NCBI RefSeq assembly: GCF_027891095.1
Contig: NZ_JAQIIO010000003.1
Location: forward strand, 310,001 to 374,000
Direction: 5' to 3'
Length of the DNA stretch: 64,000 bases
DNA from: Aliiroseovarius salicola
GTDB lineage: Bacteria > Pseudomonadota > Alphaproteobacteria > Rhodobacterales > Rhodobacteraceae
Position 1 is the first letter of the stretch. Every line of letters starts with the position of its first letter. Made by a program: the position numbers and the translations under genes. This document shows positions 17,709 to 26,779 of the stretch, one piece after another. Under the pieces are notes generated by a model. The model saw only the letters and a list, made by a program, of their open reading frames with translations, was not told the origin of the DNA and ran no database searches.

Positions 17709-18782
17709 ATGACGACTTTTTGGGCGCGAACAGACAGCAACAGCGCGAACAATCCCGCATTGAATCTCACCACTGACCCGGCTCTTGAGATCACCTTTGT
17801 TGCATCTGGTACTGACGGGGATTGGTTGCTCGAACAGCCCGTGGATGGCGGAATTGATCCTGACACGCAGGTGGAAATCGACGGTGTCAGTTATGACTTC
17901 ACGTTTGAGCTCAGCGCAACGCTACCTACTCTGAAAAAAGATGGTGCCCAGCAGATACCTGATCAGTACGAAGGGGCAATTGTCTATACAATCACCGTGC
18001 ATGATTATCCCTCCGCTGGTGAAACCACGCGCCTGACCTTCATGCCGGATGAAGATGCGACACAGGCCGAGATGGATTCCTTCGGCTCCGGGGGCGCAGA
18101 TCTTCAGAACCTGGATGTCATGCCCGATCCGGGAACCATCTGCTTTGCACAGGGGACGCATATTCTGACCCCGGATGGGGAGGTGAAAGTTGAGGATCTG
18201 AATGAGGGGGATCAGGTGATGACCCTTGATCATGGTCCTCAGAAAATACTTTGGATCTCGACCACAGAACTTAACTGGCCGGGTGACTGCGAAAAATCCC
18301 TTCCCATCAAGATTGCCGCCGGGGCGATAGGTCCAAACCTGCCAAAGCGCGATCTAGTCGTGTCGCCGCAGCACAAGCTTCTATTGTCGGTCTCTCATCT
18401 AATCGGATTGGAACAGGGTGAGGTTCTTGCACCCGCCAAGGGACTTTTGAGCCTTCCCGGCATCCGCAGGATGCAGGGTAAGAAATCCGTGATTTATTAT
18501 CATATCATGTTGGAAAATCACGAAATTCTGTTTTCGGAAGGACTTGCGACAGAAAGCTTTTTCCCAGGTGAAATGGCGCTGAAGATGCTGACGCCCTCTC
18601 AGCGTCGGGACGTATTGCAGCGGATGCGAGGGCTGAACTGTGGGGATGCTGTGATGGATCAGCCGACCGCACGGCCTTGTTTGACCTGCTCACAGACACG
18701 TCTTGTGGTGGAAGATGCCAGGCAAAAAGCGGTGTCATTGGCACCGAACTCGATTTTCTTTGATGAGTTGATTGCGGCCTGA
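17709..18782 (+). CDS. Hint-domain (Hint_2) protein
   Basis: 357 residues. Residues 1-140 form a divergent N-terminal domain with no recognised family. From C145 a Hedgehog/intein (Hint_2) domain begins: CFAQGTHILTPDG, then VEDLNEGDQVMTLDHG, SPQHKLLL and HIMLENHEILFSEGL, which are the conserved Hint blocks with a catalytic Cys at its start and downstream His. Hint domains self-cleave by an N-S acyl shift, so the protein may auto-process at the Ile144-Cys145 junction. No signal peptide; export by a type I route is possible. Single gene after hflKC. The role of these Rhodobacteraceae proteins is not established. Confidence 0.88.
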   Translation: MTTFWARTDSNSANNPALNLTTDPALEITFVASGTDGDWLLEQPVDGGIDPDTQVEIDGVSYDFTFELSATLPTLKKDGAQQIPDQYEGAIVYTITVHDYPSAGETTRLTFMPDEDATQAEMDSFGSGGADLQNLDVMPDPGTICFAQGTHILTPDGEVKVEDLNEGDQVMTLDHGPQKILWISTTELNWPGDCEKSLPIKIAAGAIGPNLPKRDLVVSPQHKLLLSVSHLIGLEQGEVLAPAKGLLSLPGIRRMQGKKSVIYYHIMLENHEILFSEGLATESFFPGEMALKMLTPSQRRDVLQRMRGLNCGDAVMDQPTARPCLTCSQTRLVVEDARQKAVSLAPNSIFFDELIAA

Positions 18783-19032
18783 TTTCCCAACAAACATGGT
18801 CAAGAGCTTGTGGAAAGATACAACCGTGCGGTTGCTGGATCTCGTGTCGGCTGATTACCGCCCAAATTCTGTTTGACGTCACTTCACAACCCGGTGATCG
18901 CCGCCGGACAAGTTTGCGTTGCACATTTTTGTTCCTATCTAGAGACTGTCCCCAACGGGCCGTTCCAGATACCGTGTTTTCGTGATGTCTGGCACAGATG
19001 CCCCACAGCTATTGATTAAGAGGAGAGATGTT

Positions 19033-20532
19033 TTGAAAGCGCAGGCGATTCCCCTTTCGAAAGGGTCTGCAAATACTTCCCGCCAGGGCCTGATGCTGGT
19101 CATGGCAATGATCATGAGCGCGGCCATGGTTCTGGTGTCCGGAGTTCGGGCGGACGCGCGAGGCACCCCAGAAAGCTTTGCGGATCTGGCAGAGACAGTC
19201 AGCCCCGCAGTTGTGAATATCACCACCACCACGATCGTCGAAAGCCGTTCCGGGCCGCAGCCGATGGTGCCGGAAGGCAGCCCGTTCGAAGAGTTTTTCC
19301 GGGATTTCCTGGATCGAGATCGGCAAGGGCAGGGCAACGGTCCGGGCAATCGTCCCCGCCGCAGCCAGGCGCTTGGCTCGGGTTTCGTGATTTCGGAAGA
19401 CGGGTTTATCGTGACCAACAACCACGTGATTGAGGGCGCAGATGAAATCTTGATCGAGTTCTTTGGTGGCGAGAAGGAACTGCCTGCCAAGGTGATCGGC
19501 ACTGATCCCAATACCGACATCGCGCTGTTGAAAGTCGAGAGCGAAGAACCGCTGGATTACGTGAAATTCGGTGACAGCGATGTGATGCGTGTTGGCGATT
19601 GGGTGATGGCCGTTGGTAACCCGCTGGGTCAGGGTTTTTCGGTCTCTGCCGGGATCATCTCGGCCCGCAATCGGGGTCTTGGTGGGGTCTATGACGACTA
19701 CATCCAGACCGATGCGGCGATCAACCGGGGCAACTCGGGGGGGCCTCTGTTCAGCATGGATGGGGAAGTGATTGGCGTGAACACCGCGATCCTCAGCCCT
19801 AATGGCGGATCGATCGGCATTGGCTTTTCGATGTCGTCCAATGTGGTCGACAAGGTTGTTGGTCAGCTGAAAGAGTTTGGCGAAACCCGCCGCGGTTGGC
19901 TGGGTGTGCGCATTCAGGACATCACCGAGGACATGTTGGAAGGTCTGAACCTGAGCTCGACCGAAGGTGTACTGGTCAATGACGTGCCGGAAGGCCCGTC
20001 GAAAGAGGCCGGCATTATGGCAGGCGACGTGATCCTGTCCTTTGATGGGGTGGATGTGGCCAATACGCGCGAACTGGTCAAAATCGTCGGTGACGCTCCG
20101 GTAGGTAAAGCCGTGCGGGTTGTGGTGATGCGGGACGGCAAGACCGAAACGCTCAAGGTGACCCTTGGCCGTCGAGAAGAGGCTGTCGCCTCCAACACCG
20201 GTGATGCGCCGATGGATGGTGGCACCCCGTCAGAGAAATCTGTTCTGGGCATGACCCTGAGCGAACTGGATGATCAGCGCCGTGAAGAACTGGGGCTCAA
20301 TCCTGGCGCCAGTGGCCTTGTGGTTCTGGATCTTGATGAGAACAGCGAAGCCTTTGAAAAAGGGATGCGGGCCGGTGATGTGATTGCTGAAGCTGGTCAG
20401 CAGGAGGTCGTTGACCTGTCTGCGTTCGAAGAGAAGATCGAGGAAGCCCGCGACGCGGGACGCAAGTCGATCCTGCTTCTGGTGCGCCGCAACGGCGAGC
20501 CGCGCTTCCTCGCCCTGTCTCTTGAAGGCTGA
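19033..20532 (+). CDS. DegP/Do-like periplasmic serine protease
   Basis: 499 residues from a TTG start at 19033, chosen because a strong AAGAGGAG site lies seven bases upstream. GTG 18982 and ATG 18985 are in frame but lack a ribosome binding site and would bury the signal peptide. The signal sequence contains LMLVMAMIMSAAMVLVSG. Trypsin-like catalytic triad: His in TNNHVIEG (131), Asp in DPNTDIALL (162), Ser in GNSGGPLF (235). Two PDZ domains follow (about 265-355 and 400-495). It degrades or refolds damaged envelope proteins. Downstream of hflKC in the envelope-stress block. Confidence 0.93.
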   Translation: MKAQAIPLSKGSANTSRQGLMLVMAMIMSAAMVLVSGVRADARGTPESFADLAETVSPAVVNITTTTIVESRSGPQPMVPEGSPFEEFFRDFLDRDRQGQGNGPGNRPRRSQALGSGFVISEDGFIVTNNHVIEGADEILIEFFGGEKELPAKVIGTDPNTDIALLKVESEEPLDYVKFGDSDVMRVGDWVMAVGNPLGQGFSVSAGIISARNRGLGGVYDDYIQTDAAINRGNSGGPLFSMDGEVIGVNTAILSPNGGSIGIGFSMSSNVVDKVVGQLKEFGETRRGWLGVRIQDITEDMLEGLNLSSTEGVLVNDVPEGPSKEAGIMAGDVILSFDGVDVANTRELVKIVGDAPVGKAVRVVVMRDGKTETLKVTLGRREEAVASNTGDAPMDGGTPSEKSVLGMTLSELDDQRREELGLNPGASGLVVLDLDENSEAFEKGMRAGDVIAEAGQQEVVDLSAFEEKIEEARDAGRKSILLLVRRNGEPRFLALSLEG

Positions 20533-20588
20533 TCTGAACGTCCATTGGCTGCTCTGGTCAGAGCTGCCAATGGATAGAACAATAAGCA

Positions 20589-20622
20589 CAAAAAAAACCC
20601 GCGCTGATGCGCGGGTTTTTTT
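20589..20622. terminator. Bidirectional terminator degP / DUF1127
   Basis: Perfect stem CCCGCGC / GCGCGGG (20598-20604, 20609-20615) with loop TGAT, flanked by an A run on the left and a T run on the right, so it works for degP on plus and for the DUF1127 transcript on minus. Confidence 0.9.
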
Positions 20623-20631
20623 GAGTGGTGG

Positions 20632-20657
20632 GGCGTGTCAGGGAGAGAGGACACGCC
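20632..20657 (-). ncRNA. Candidate CcsR/cuckoo-like hairpin in DUF1127 3' UTR
   Basis: On the minus strand, right after the DUF1127 gene, a perfect 8-bp stem GGCGTGTC / GACACGCC encloses the loop CTCTCTCCCT and is followed by the Rho-independent terminator. In Rhodobacter sphaeroides the DUF1127 gene ccaF1 is followed by CcsR RNAs, which are hairpins with CCUCCUCCC loops released from the 3' UTR. The loop here is similar but not identical, and there is one hairpin plus the terminator rather than four. An RNA product is inferred. Confidence 0.45.
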
Positions 20658-20671
20658 GCCAGTAGATCCAT

Positions 20672-20869
20672 TTAGATCATTTCGATGTCAGCCCGTGTCA
20701 GACCGATATCCGCCAGTTCGCGGTCAGTAAGACTAGACAGCGCTTTACGGGTCGAGCGCGCGTCATTCCAGGCAGTCAGCGATGCAACAGCACGCTGGAC
20801 AGCGATGGACAGACGGCCCCCGAAGGATGAACCAGCGTGGTTCAGCAGGGTGGGTTCGAAGACAGCCAT
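20672..20869 (-). CDS. DUF1127 protein
   Basis: 65 residues. The C-terminal half (ALSSLTDRELADIGLTRADI) is the DUF1127/YjiS-like signature with an Arg-rich approach. Members of this family in alphaproteobacteria are small RNA-binding or stress-related proteins; CcaF1 of Rhodobacter binds and matures RNAs. The 5' leader can form AGAGCA / TGCTCT, and the 3' UTR carries a pyrimidine-loop hairpin and terminator. The ATG follows AAGGAC. Single gene. Confidence 0.88.
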   Translation of the reverse strand: MAVFEPTLLNHAGSSFGGRLSIAVQRAVASLTAWNDARSTRKALSSLTDRELADIGLTRADIEMI

Positions 20870-21133
20870 TGTTCATGTCCTTAGATCAAGAAAACAAGTC
20901 AGAGCACCATTGCTCTTAATCGCCAATTAGGCCCGAACATCCGGCCGGACAAGCGTTCAAATTGCATGTCACCTATGCGTTTTTTGCAACTGGTCGTTTT
21001 CAGATTTTGGCGTGTCGAAAATGGTCGGATTCTGACAATTTTTCACCTCTACGCACCCAATATTAATGAATAAAAACTTTTCTGGATCTGTTTGGTTGAC
21101 CTGAATTGGGGGCGGATGTGGGTGGAAAACGAC

Positions 21134-22435
21134 TCACTTCCTCTGCAATGCCATCCCATCGAGGCCGCGCAATCCCTGACCCTGTAGGGCCGAGACCAGT
21201 CTGGAATGAGGCATATCTTGCACGGTTGTGCCCGCAATAAGGGCCAGCGCCGCCGCCGTCCCGCAGGCTTGCCCCATGGCGATACATTGCGGCATCCCCC
21301 GGACCGAGGCGAAGGCCTCGGGATCGGCCGAGATGATCCGCCCGGCAAACATCAGGTTCTCAATTTCACGCGGGACCATGGACCGAAACGGGATGGTGTA
21401 ATAGTCGCCAGCCCCCACAATGGCGTCATGGGTCATGCTCTCGTCGGCCCGCATCACGTCGTCAATCGGGTTGTCGCAGGCCACGATCCCATCGGGGAAT
21501 TTGGTGCCCGCGGCCAGATCCGCCCCGGTCACGCGGTACTGACCTTCCAGCTTGCGGGTTTCGCGCACACCCACGGTTGGCCCGAGGTACATCATCTTGG
21601 CCTGTTCAAATCCGGGAATGTCCGAGCGCAGGAACTCCGCCATTTGCATACACCGCCTGCGCCCCTCTTGTGTGGCCCGGGTTACATCTGCCGGGTTGGT
21701 GCCATCCACCCCCCGGATCACCACAGAATTGCAAAAGACCGTATCGGGGTGAAACCCGCGCATGAGATAAAGCTTGCCCAGATCCTCGTGCAGCCGGCCT
21801 TCGGCAATGCCAATGCCGGCCTGCGCGGTAAAATACGGGTCGGGCTCGGCAAAGATCCGGTCCAGATCCGCCCCCACCATCATGAAAGTCAGCGTGACCC
21901 CCATCATGTTGCCGCTTGTGTCCCCCAACTCATACGGCACGCCTGCTTTGGCCGAGGTGTCACCATCGCCGGAGCAGTCGATCACCATGCCGGCGGCAAC
22001 GGTCTGCGCGCCGTGCCGGTCGAAAAACTCGACTGATTCAATGCGGTTCCCCTCCATTTCTGGCCCTGTCGCCGTGGCCCCAAGGCGCAGATCGACACCG
22101 GCTTCCTCCAGCATTTCAAACATCGTTGTGGTGGCGATGTCGTGGTCATACTGAATTTCCGCCCCGAAGTTTTCCAGCGCGCAGGGGCGTTTTTCGGCAG
22201 CTGGAGGATCCATGGCAAAGAGGCGTTCTGCCAGCTCTTCCATGATCCCGCCGATACTCACGTCACAGGGATATGCTGCGCCCCAAGGCATGCCGGGGCA
22301 AAAGGACATCACGCCACCGATCTTCTGGCTGGCCTCGATAAGCATGGTGCGCTGTCCCTGCCGGGCCGCTGCAAGCGCCGCGCCGAACCCGGCCGTGCCG
22401 CCGCCGATCACCAGTACATCAACATCTGTTTTCAT
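21134..22435 (-). CDS. FAD-dependent oxidoreductase (FAD_oxidored family)
   Basis: 433 residues. FAD-binding motif GGGTAGFGAALAAARQG starts at residue 10, followed by LIEAS, the VIDCSGDGD segment and, near the C-terminus, AGRIISADPEAFASVRGMPQCIAMGQACGTAAAL split over the second FAD contact, typical of the pfam12831 group. The ATG at 22435 has AGGGGCGAG upstream; the frame stays open to 22732 only across the ruvC promoter. Substrate unknown, no signal peptide. Divergent from ruvC with 208 bp between them. Confidence 0.88.
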   Translation of the reverse strand: MKTDVDVLVIGGGTAGFGAALAAARQGQRTMLIEASQKIGGVMSFCPGMPWGAAYPCDVSIGGIMEELAERLFAMDPPAAEKRPCALENFGAEIQYDHDIATTTMFEMLEEAGVDLRLGATATGPEMEGNRIESVEFFDRHGAQTVAAGMVIDCSGDGDTSAKAGVPYELGDTSGNMMGVTLTFMMVGADLDRIFAEPDPYFTAQAGIGIAEGRLHEDLGKLYLMRGFHPDTVFCNSVVIRGVDGTNPADVTRATQEGRRRCMQMAEFLRSDIPGFEQAKMMYLGPTVGVRETRKLEGQYRVTGADLAAGTKFPDGIVACDNPIDDVMRADESMTHDAIVGAGDYYTIPFRSMVPREIENLMFAGRIISADPEAFASVRGMPQCIAMGQACGTAAALALIAGTTVQDMPHSRLVSALQGQGLRGLDGMALQRK

Positions 22436-22578
22436 GATCTCGCCCCTTAGTCCTATTCGCTTCCGTTTCGTGATAGGGCGGCAGTGTTGTACAAGTGTAT
22501 AGCTAAATTGCGCCACCGGTGTCGTTTTCAGCACAAGTGCGGGGAAACCTGTGGTCAGATGCGAAAAAACTGGTGCAT

Positions 22579-22593
22579 GTTCTCGTTTCGTGC
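22579..22593. promoter_or_regulatory. Possible LexA (SOS) box upstream of ruvC
   Basis: GTTC-N7-GTGC, one mismatch from the alphaproteobacterial LexA site GTTC-N7-GTTC, about 50 bp before the ruvC start. ruv genes are often SOS-regulated, but the half-site is imperfect and a chance match is possible. Confidence 0.3.
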
Positions 22594-22643
22594 TAGTTCG
22601 CGGATAACAATAAAAACGGCAACCATACAGAGCAGGGCGGCAG

Positions 22644-23150
22644 ATGCGCGTCATTGGAATTGACCCGGGGCTACGCAACCTCGGCTGGGGTGTGATCGAT
22701 ACAGATGGAGCAAAGATGCGCCATGTGGCCAACGGGATCTGTCATTCGACTGGCACGGAATTGGGCGTGCGACTGTTATCTCTCTTTGAACAACTTACTG
22801 ACGTTTTCACCACCCATGCGCCCGACACGGCAGCGGTGGAGCATACTTTTGTAAACAAGGACGCGGTGGGCACGCTGAAACTCGGTCAGGCGCGCGGCAT
22901 CGCCATGCTGGTCCCGGCACGTGCCGGGCTGGAGGTTGGTGAATATGCGCCCAACGCCGTGAAAAAGGCCGTGGTGGGTGTGGGGCATGCCGACAAGAAA
23001 CAGGTGGAACATATGGTCAAGATGCAGCTGCCCGGTGTGAAACTGGCCGGTCCAGATGCCTCCGACGCATTGGCCATTGCAATCTGTCACGCCTTTCACG
23101 CGCAAAGCGCGGGGCGGTTGGCGGATGTGGTCCGGAGGGCAGGCGCATGA
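22644..23150 (+). CDS. ruvC: Holliday junction endonuclease RuvC
   Basis: 168 residues. RNase H-fold nuclease that cuts Holliday junctions. The acidic catalytic residues sit in [15 protein letters not shown] (Asp7), the [11 protein letters not shown] block (Glu near 67) and [13 protein letters not shown] near the C-terminus. The stop overlaps the ruvA start (ATGA). First gene of ruvCAB. Confidence 0.97.
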   Translation: MRVIGIDPGLRNLGWGVIDTDGAKMRHVANGICHSTGTELGVRLLSLFEQLTDVFTTHAPDTAAVEHTFVNKDAVGTLKLGQARGIAMLVPARAGLEVGEYAPNAVKKAVVGVGHADKKQVEHMVKMQLPGVKLAGPDASDALAIAICHAFHAQSAGRLADVVRRAGA

Positions 23151-23827
23151 TCGGCAAGATCTCCGGTATTCTCGACTATCGCGCCGAAGACCATGTGCTG
23201 ATTGATGTGCGTGGGGTGGGCTATCTGGTTTATGTCTCAGACCGCACCATGACCACGTTGCCCGGCGCAGGTGAAGCGGTGGCGCTTTACACCGAACTTC
23301 TGGTGCGTGAGGACAATCTTCAGCTTTTTGGCTTTACCTCTCTCATCGAAAAGGAATGGCACCGTCTGCTCATTTCCGTGCAGGGGATTGGCCCCAAGGC
23401 CTCTATGGCAATCCTCTCAGCGCTTGGCCCTGACGGGGTCAGCCGGGCGATTGCGCTGGGTGACTGGTCTGCGGTGAAAGTGGCCAAAGGGGTTGGGCCT
23501 AAAACGGCGCAACGCGTGGTGAATGAGCTTAAGGACAAGGCGGCCAGCGTCATGGCGATGGCCGGGCAGGGCGGATCTCTGGGCGAGGCGATGGCAGCGG
23601 TGGATGATGAGGTGATTGAAGCGCCTCGCGCAAAATCTAAACCTGCGCCAAAAGCGCCCGCCACCAATGCGGCGGCGCAATCCGAAGCGCTCTCTGCGCT
23701 GGGCAATCTGGGCTATGGTCCGGGCGAGGCGGCCTCAGCCGTGGCGCAGGCGATGGGGGAAAACCCAGAGGCGGATACCGCCACTCTGATCCGATCCGCG
23801 TTGAAACTGCTGGCGCCCAAGGGCTGA
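23147..23827 (+). CDS. ruvA: Holliday junction branch migration protein RuvA
   Basis: 226 residues. DNA-binding subunit that loads RuvB on junctions. N-terminal OB domain ([26 protein letters not shown]), two helix-hairpin-helix motifs ([15 protein letters not shown] and [19 protein letters not shown]), a variable Ala/Pro/Lys-rich linker (about 150-185) and the C-terminal RuvB-contacting domain ([16 protein letters not shown]). Start overlaps ruvC. Confidence 0.97.
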   Translation: MIGKISGILDYRAEDHVLIDVRGVGYLVYVSDRTMTTLPGAGEAVALYTELLVREDNLQLFGFTSLIEKEWHRLLISVQGIGPKASMAILSALGPDGVSRAIALGDWSAVKVAKGVGPKTAQRVVNELKDKAASVMAMAGQGGSLGEAMAAVDDEVIEAPRAKSKPAPKAPATNAAAQSEALSALGNLGYGPGEAASAVAQAMGENPEADTATLIRSALKLLAPKG

Positions 23828-23844
23828 AAGGGTAAAACGGATCC

Positions 23845-24891
23845 ATGAGTGAACCAGACCCCACATTGCGCCCTGACCCGCGTCCCGAAGACAAGGCTAT
23901 GGATCAGGACCGCGCCCTGCGCCCCGAACGGCTGACGGATTTTATCGGCCAGGCTGAGGCCCGCGCCAACCTGCGCATCTTCATCGAGAGTGCGCGCAGG
24001 CGTGGCGAGGCGATGGATCATGTGCTGTTTCATGGCCCTCCTGGTCTGGGCAAAACCACACTCGCGCAGATCATGGCGCGGGAACTTGGCGTGAATTTCC
24101 GCATGACCTCCGGACCAGTTCTGGCGAAAGCGGGGGATCTCGCGGCGATCCTGACCAATCTCGAACGCAATGACGTGCTGTTCATTGACGAAATTCACCG
24201 GCTAAATCCCGTCGTCGAAGAGGTGCTTTACCCGGCGATGGAGGATTTTGAGCTCGATCTGGTGATCGGCGAAGGTCCTGCCGCACGTACTGTGAGGATC
24301 GAATTGCAACCCTTTACGCTGGTGGGCGCGACCACCCGTCTGGGCCTGTTGACGACCCCCCTGCGCGACCGGTTTGGCATCCCGACCCGGCTGCAATTTT
24401 ATACCGTGGACGAACTACATGAGATCGTGACCCGAAATGCGATCAAACTCGGAACGCCCGCCGATAATGATGGCGCGCGAGAGATTGCCAAACGTGCCCG
24501 TGGCACGCCTCGGATTGCAGGCCGGCTGTTGCGCCGTGTGGTGGATTTCGCCGTGGTCGAAGGTGATGGGCGGATCACGCGAGAAATCGCAGACAATGCT
24601 CTGACACGGCTTGGTGTTGATCACCTTGGGCTGGATGGGGCGGACCGCAGGTATCTCGGCCTGATGGCAGAGCATTACGGTGGCGGGCCGGTCGGGATCG
24701 AAACCATGGCCGCCGCCCTGTCCGAAAGCCGCGACGCGCTGGAAGAGGTGATTGAACCCTTTCTTCTGCAACAGGGCCTCATCCAACGCACCCCGCGCGG
24801 ACGGATGCTGGGCAAGAAGGCCTGGCGGCATCTGGGGCTGGATGCACCAGAGGTGGGAGAGAAGGCGCAGACGGATTTGTTTGGCAAGTAA
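23845..24891 (+). CDS. ruvB: Holliday junction helicase RuvB
   Basis: 348 residues. AAA+ motor of branch migration. [12 protein letters not shown] at about 29-40, Walker [12 protein letters not shown] near 70, Walker [14 protein letters not shown], sensor 1 GATTRLG, the arginine finger block (TPLRDRFGI) and a C-terminal winged-helix domain with IQRTPRGRM. An inner ATG at 23899 is also possible; the first keeps 17 bp from ruvA. Confidence 0.97.
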   Translation: MSEPDPTLRPDPRPEDKAMDQDRALRPERLTDFIGQAEARANLRIFIESARRRGEAMDHVLFHGPPGLGKTTLAQIMARELGVNFRMTSGPVLAKAGDLAAILTNLERNDVLFIDEIHRLNPVVEEVLYPAMEDFELDLVIGEGPAARTVRIELQPFTLVGATTRLGLLTTPLRDRFGIPTRLQFYTVDELHEIVTRNAIKLGTPADNDGAREIAKRARGTPRIAGRLLRRVVDFAVVEGDGRITREIADNALTRLGVDHLGLDGADRRYLGLMAEHYGGGPVGIETMAAALSESRDALEEVIEPFLLQQGLIQRTPRGRMLGKKAWRHLGLDAPEVGEKAQTDLFGK

Positions 24892-24919
24892 GCTTGCGCT
24901 TTGGCGATTTGCTTTTTAT

Positions 24920-24938
24920 GCCTCCGGCGGGGATATTT
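24920..24938 (+). repeat. Intergenic motif GCYTCCGGCGGGGATATTT, copy 2
   Basis: Second copy of the motif at 13577-13595, located between ruvB and the following gene, 20 bp before its ATG. It may be part of that gene's 5' leader. Confidence 0.85.
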
Positions 24939-24958
24939 ATGGCAAGAGGAAAAGCCCG

Positions 24959-25624
24959 ATGACACCGGAAGAGATCCAGACCTTTTTCACCGGCAAGGAT
25001 GGTTCCTATGCGTTCGCCCGTTGGGGGCGGCCGATTGTGCCTGTTGTGTTCGGGGTTGAAGAAGAAACCCTTGAGGTCGTGAAAGGCGCGGTTGAGGCGG
25101 TGGTGGCGCTGGCTGGTCACAAGATGGCCGAGACCGACCCGGAGCTGGGCGCAAATCTGATGGTGTTTTTCTTTCAGGGCTGGGACGAGCTTTTGGGGGT
25201 GCCGAACCTTGAAAAGATGGTGCCTGATCTAGAGCCTCTGGTTGGTCGTCTTAAAGGGGTAGGGGCGAGCCAGTATCGCGCGTTCCGTTTTGATGAAGAC
25301 GGAGCCATTCAGGCCTGTTTCGTCTTTGTCTGCATGTCGGGTGAAATGGCCCAGCAACCTGCCGAAACCATCGCTCTTACCCAAGCCGTGCAGGCGGTTT
25401 TGCTTTGGGGCGAGGGGGCATTTTCCACCAAAAGCCCGCTGGCTGTGTTGCCGGAAACCGGTCAGGTGATCCTGCGCCCGGATGTAGCGGGAATTATTGC
25501 GGCGTCTTATGATCCGGTGATGCCAGCTGCGGCAGAGGATGCAAGTCATGCGCTGCGTCTGTTTGCGCGGATGCAGGTAAACCCGGTGGTAAATACCCTT
25601 TCAGAGGATGAGACCAAACACTGA
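24959..25624 (+). CDS. Conserved hypothetical protein after ruvB
   Basis: 221 residues, no signal peptide or membrane helix. Begins TPEEIQTFFTGKDGSYAFARWGRPIVPVVFG, has an acidic and aromatic middle with LMVFFFQGWDELLG, and a FVFVCMSGEM segment. I do not recognise a domain family; similar proteins sit after ruvB in Rhodobacteraceae as far as I recall. GAGGA ribosome binding site before the ATG, and the stop is directly followed by the thpR ATG, so the two are coupled. Confidence 0.85.
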   Translation: MTPEEIQTFFTGKDGSYAFARWGRPIVPVVFGVEEETLEVVKGAVEAVVALAGHKMAETDPELGANLMVFFFQGWDELLGVPNLEKMVPDLEPLVGRLKGVGASQYRAFRFDEDGAIQACFVFVCMSGEMAQQPAETIALTQAVQAVLLWGEGAFSTKSPLAVLPETGQVILRPDVAGIIAASYDPVMPAAAEDASHALRLFARMQVNPVVNTLSEDETKH

Positions 25625-26167
25625 ATGCGCGCCTTTATCGCTTGTCCCTTACCTGATCACGTCACGTCCGCACTGGCGGATTTGGCGGCACGGGTAAAGG
25701 TTGGGCGGGCGGTGCCCGAGGAGAACCTGCATCTGACGCTGGCGTTTCTGGAAGAACAGCCGGTGGAGGTGTTGGAGGCGTTGCATGAAGAGTTGGAGGT
25801 GATCTCTTCTCCACTCTTCGAGGTGTGTTTCAGAGGATTGGAACCGATGGGCGGCAAGACGCCCTCAGTGCTGGCGATCCGGGCCGAAGGGGCAGAGGCG
25901 TTGCAAAAACAGGTGAGTGGTGCTGCGCGGCTGGCAGGAATCTCGCTGCCTCATCGAAGGTTTCGCGGCCACGTCACCATTGCCCGACTGCCGCGACACC
26001 CGGCAGAGGCCGATCAGGTCGCATTAGGGCATGCGCTTGAGGTGTTTGGAGCAGTGGAGTTACCACCTGTCACGGTGGATCAATTTGCGCTCTTCCGGTC
26101 CGAGTTACACCCGGATGGGGCGCGTCATGAGGTGCTGGCGGAATATGATCTGTCGACATCTGGCTGA
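25625..26167 (+). CDS. thpR: RNA 2',3'-cyclic phosphodiesterase
   Basis: 180 residues. 2H phosphoesterase family: the two catalytic motifs are HLTLAFL (about 35-41) and HVTIARL (about 117-123). The enzyme opens 2',3'-cyclic phosphates on RNA ends to 2'-phosphates. MRAFIACPLP at the start is typical of the ThpR/LigT group. It begins one base after the stop of the preceding gene. Confidence 0.93.
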   Translation: MRAFIACPLPDHVTSALADLAARVKVGRAVPEENLHLTLAFLEEQPVEVLEALHEELEVISSPLFEVCFRGLEPMGGKTPSVLAIRAEGAEALQKQVSGAARLAGISLPHRRFRGHVTIARLPRHPAEADQVALGHALEVFGAVELPPVTVDQFALFRSELHPDGARHEVLAEYDLSTSG

Positions 26168-26177
26168 CCCACAATTT

Positions 26178-26207
26178 AATCCGAATACGGTTCCCACTTT
26201 TCGGATT
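26178..26207. repeat. Inverted repeat AATCCGAA...TTCGGATT
   Basis: Arms of 8 bp separated by 14 bp containing GGTTCCCACTT, followed by GCGCTCTAA. The core GGTTCCCACTTTTCGG with a following GCTCTAA resembles a repeat I recall between genes of Rhizobiales. It lies 40 bp before ybgC and may be a terminator for thpR or a promoter element for the tol operon. Confidence 0.6.
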
Positions 26208-26248
26208 GCGCTCTAAGCTCTGGAAAAACAAACCTGATTGAGGCCCCG

Positions 26249-26629
26249 ATGCACCAGTTTCCGATCCGCGTTTATTATGAAGACACCGATATGGCGGGCA
26301 TTGTCTATTACGCCAATTACCTGCGTTATATCGAACGCGCCCGGTCCGATTGGGTGCGCGACATTGGCGTGGATCAGAACGAAATGCGCGAAGCGGGGCA
26401 GGTTTTTGCGGTGCGCCGGCTTGAAGCGGACTATCTGGGATCGGCACGGTTTGATGACGAGTTGATCGTCGAGACATCCATCAACACGGTCAGCGGGGCG
26501 CGGTTGGTGCTGGATCAGGTGGTGAAGCGTGGGGAAGAAACCCTTTTCGAGGCGCAGGTCACCATCGTTTGTCTCGCTGACGGGCAGCCCACCCGGCTAC
26601 CGGCGGGTTTTCGCCGCCGAGTGAATTGA
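26249..26629 (+). CDS. ybgC: Tol-Pal associated acyl-CoA thioesterase
   Basis: 126 residues, hot-dog fold of the 4-hydroxybenzoyl-CoA thioesterase type. The signature VYYEDTDMAGIVYYANYLRYIERAR is split across residues 7-31 with the catalytic Asp. Opens the Tol-Pal gene cluster, as in most proteobacteria, 150 bp before tolQ. Confidence 0.95.
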   Translation: MHQFPIRVYYEDTDMAGIVYYANYLRYIERARSDWVRDIGVDQNEMREAGQVFAVRRLEADYLGSARFDDELIVETSINTVSGARLVLDQVVKRGEETLFEAQVTIVCLADGQPTRLPAGFRRRVN

Positions 26630-26779
26630 AAGAGCAAAAACCTGTCACATGACGTGGTTTTGATAGCTTTCCCCGTGCCTTTAAGTTAATTTACCTGCAA
26701 AACAGCCCCCAAAGAGGGGTATCCTTGGCAGTTTGGGGCATCCCGGTCGTCCGGGGCTAGCAGAGGCAGAGACAGAGTT

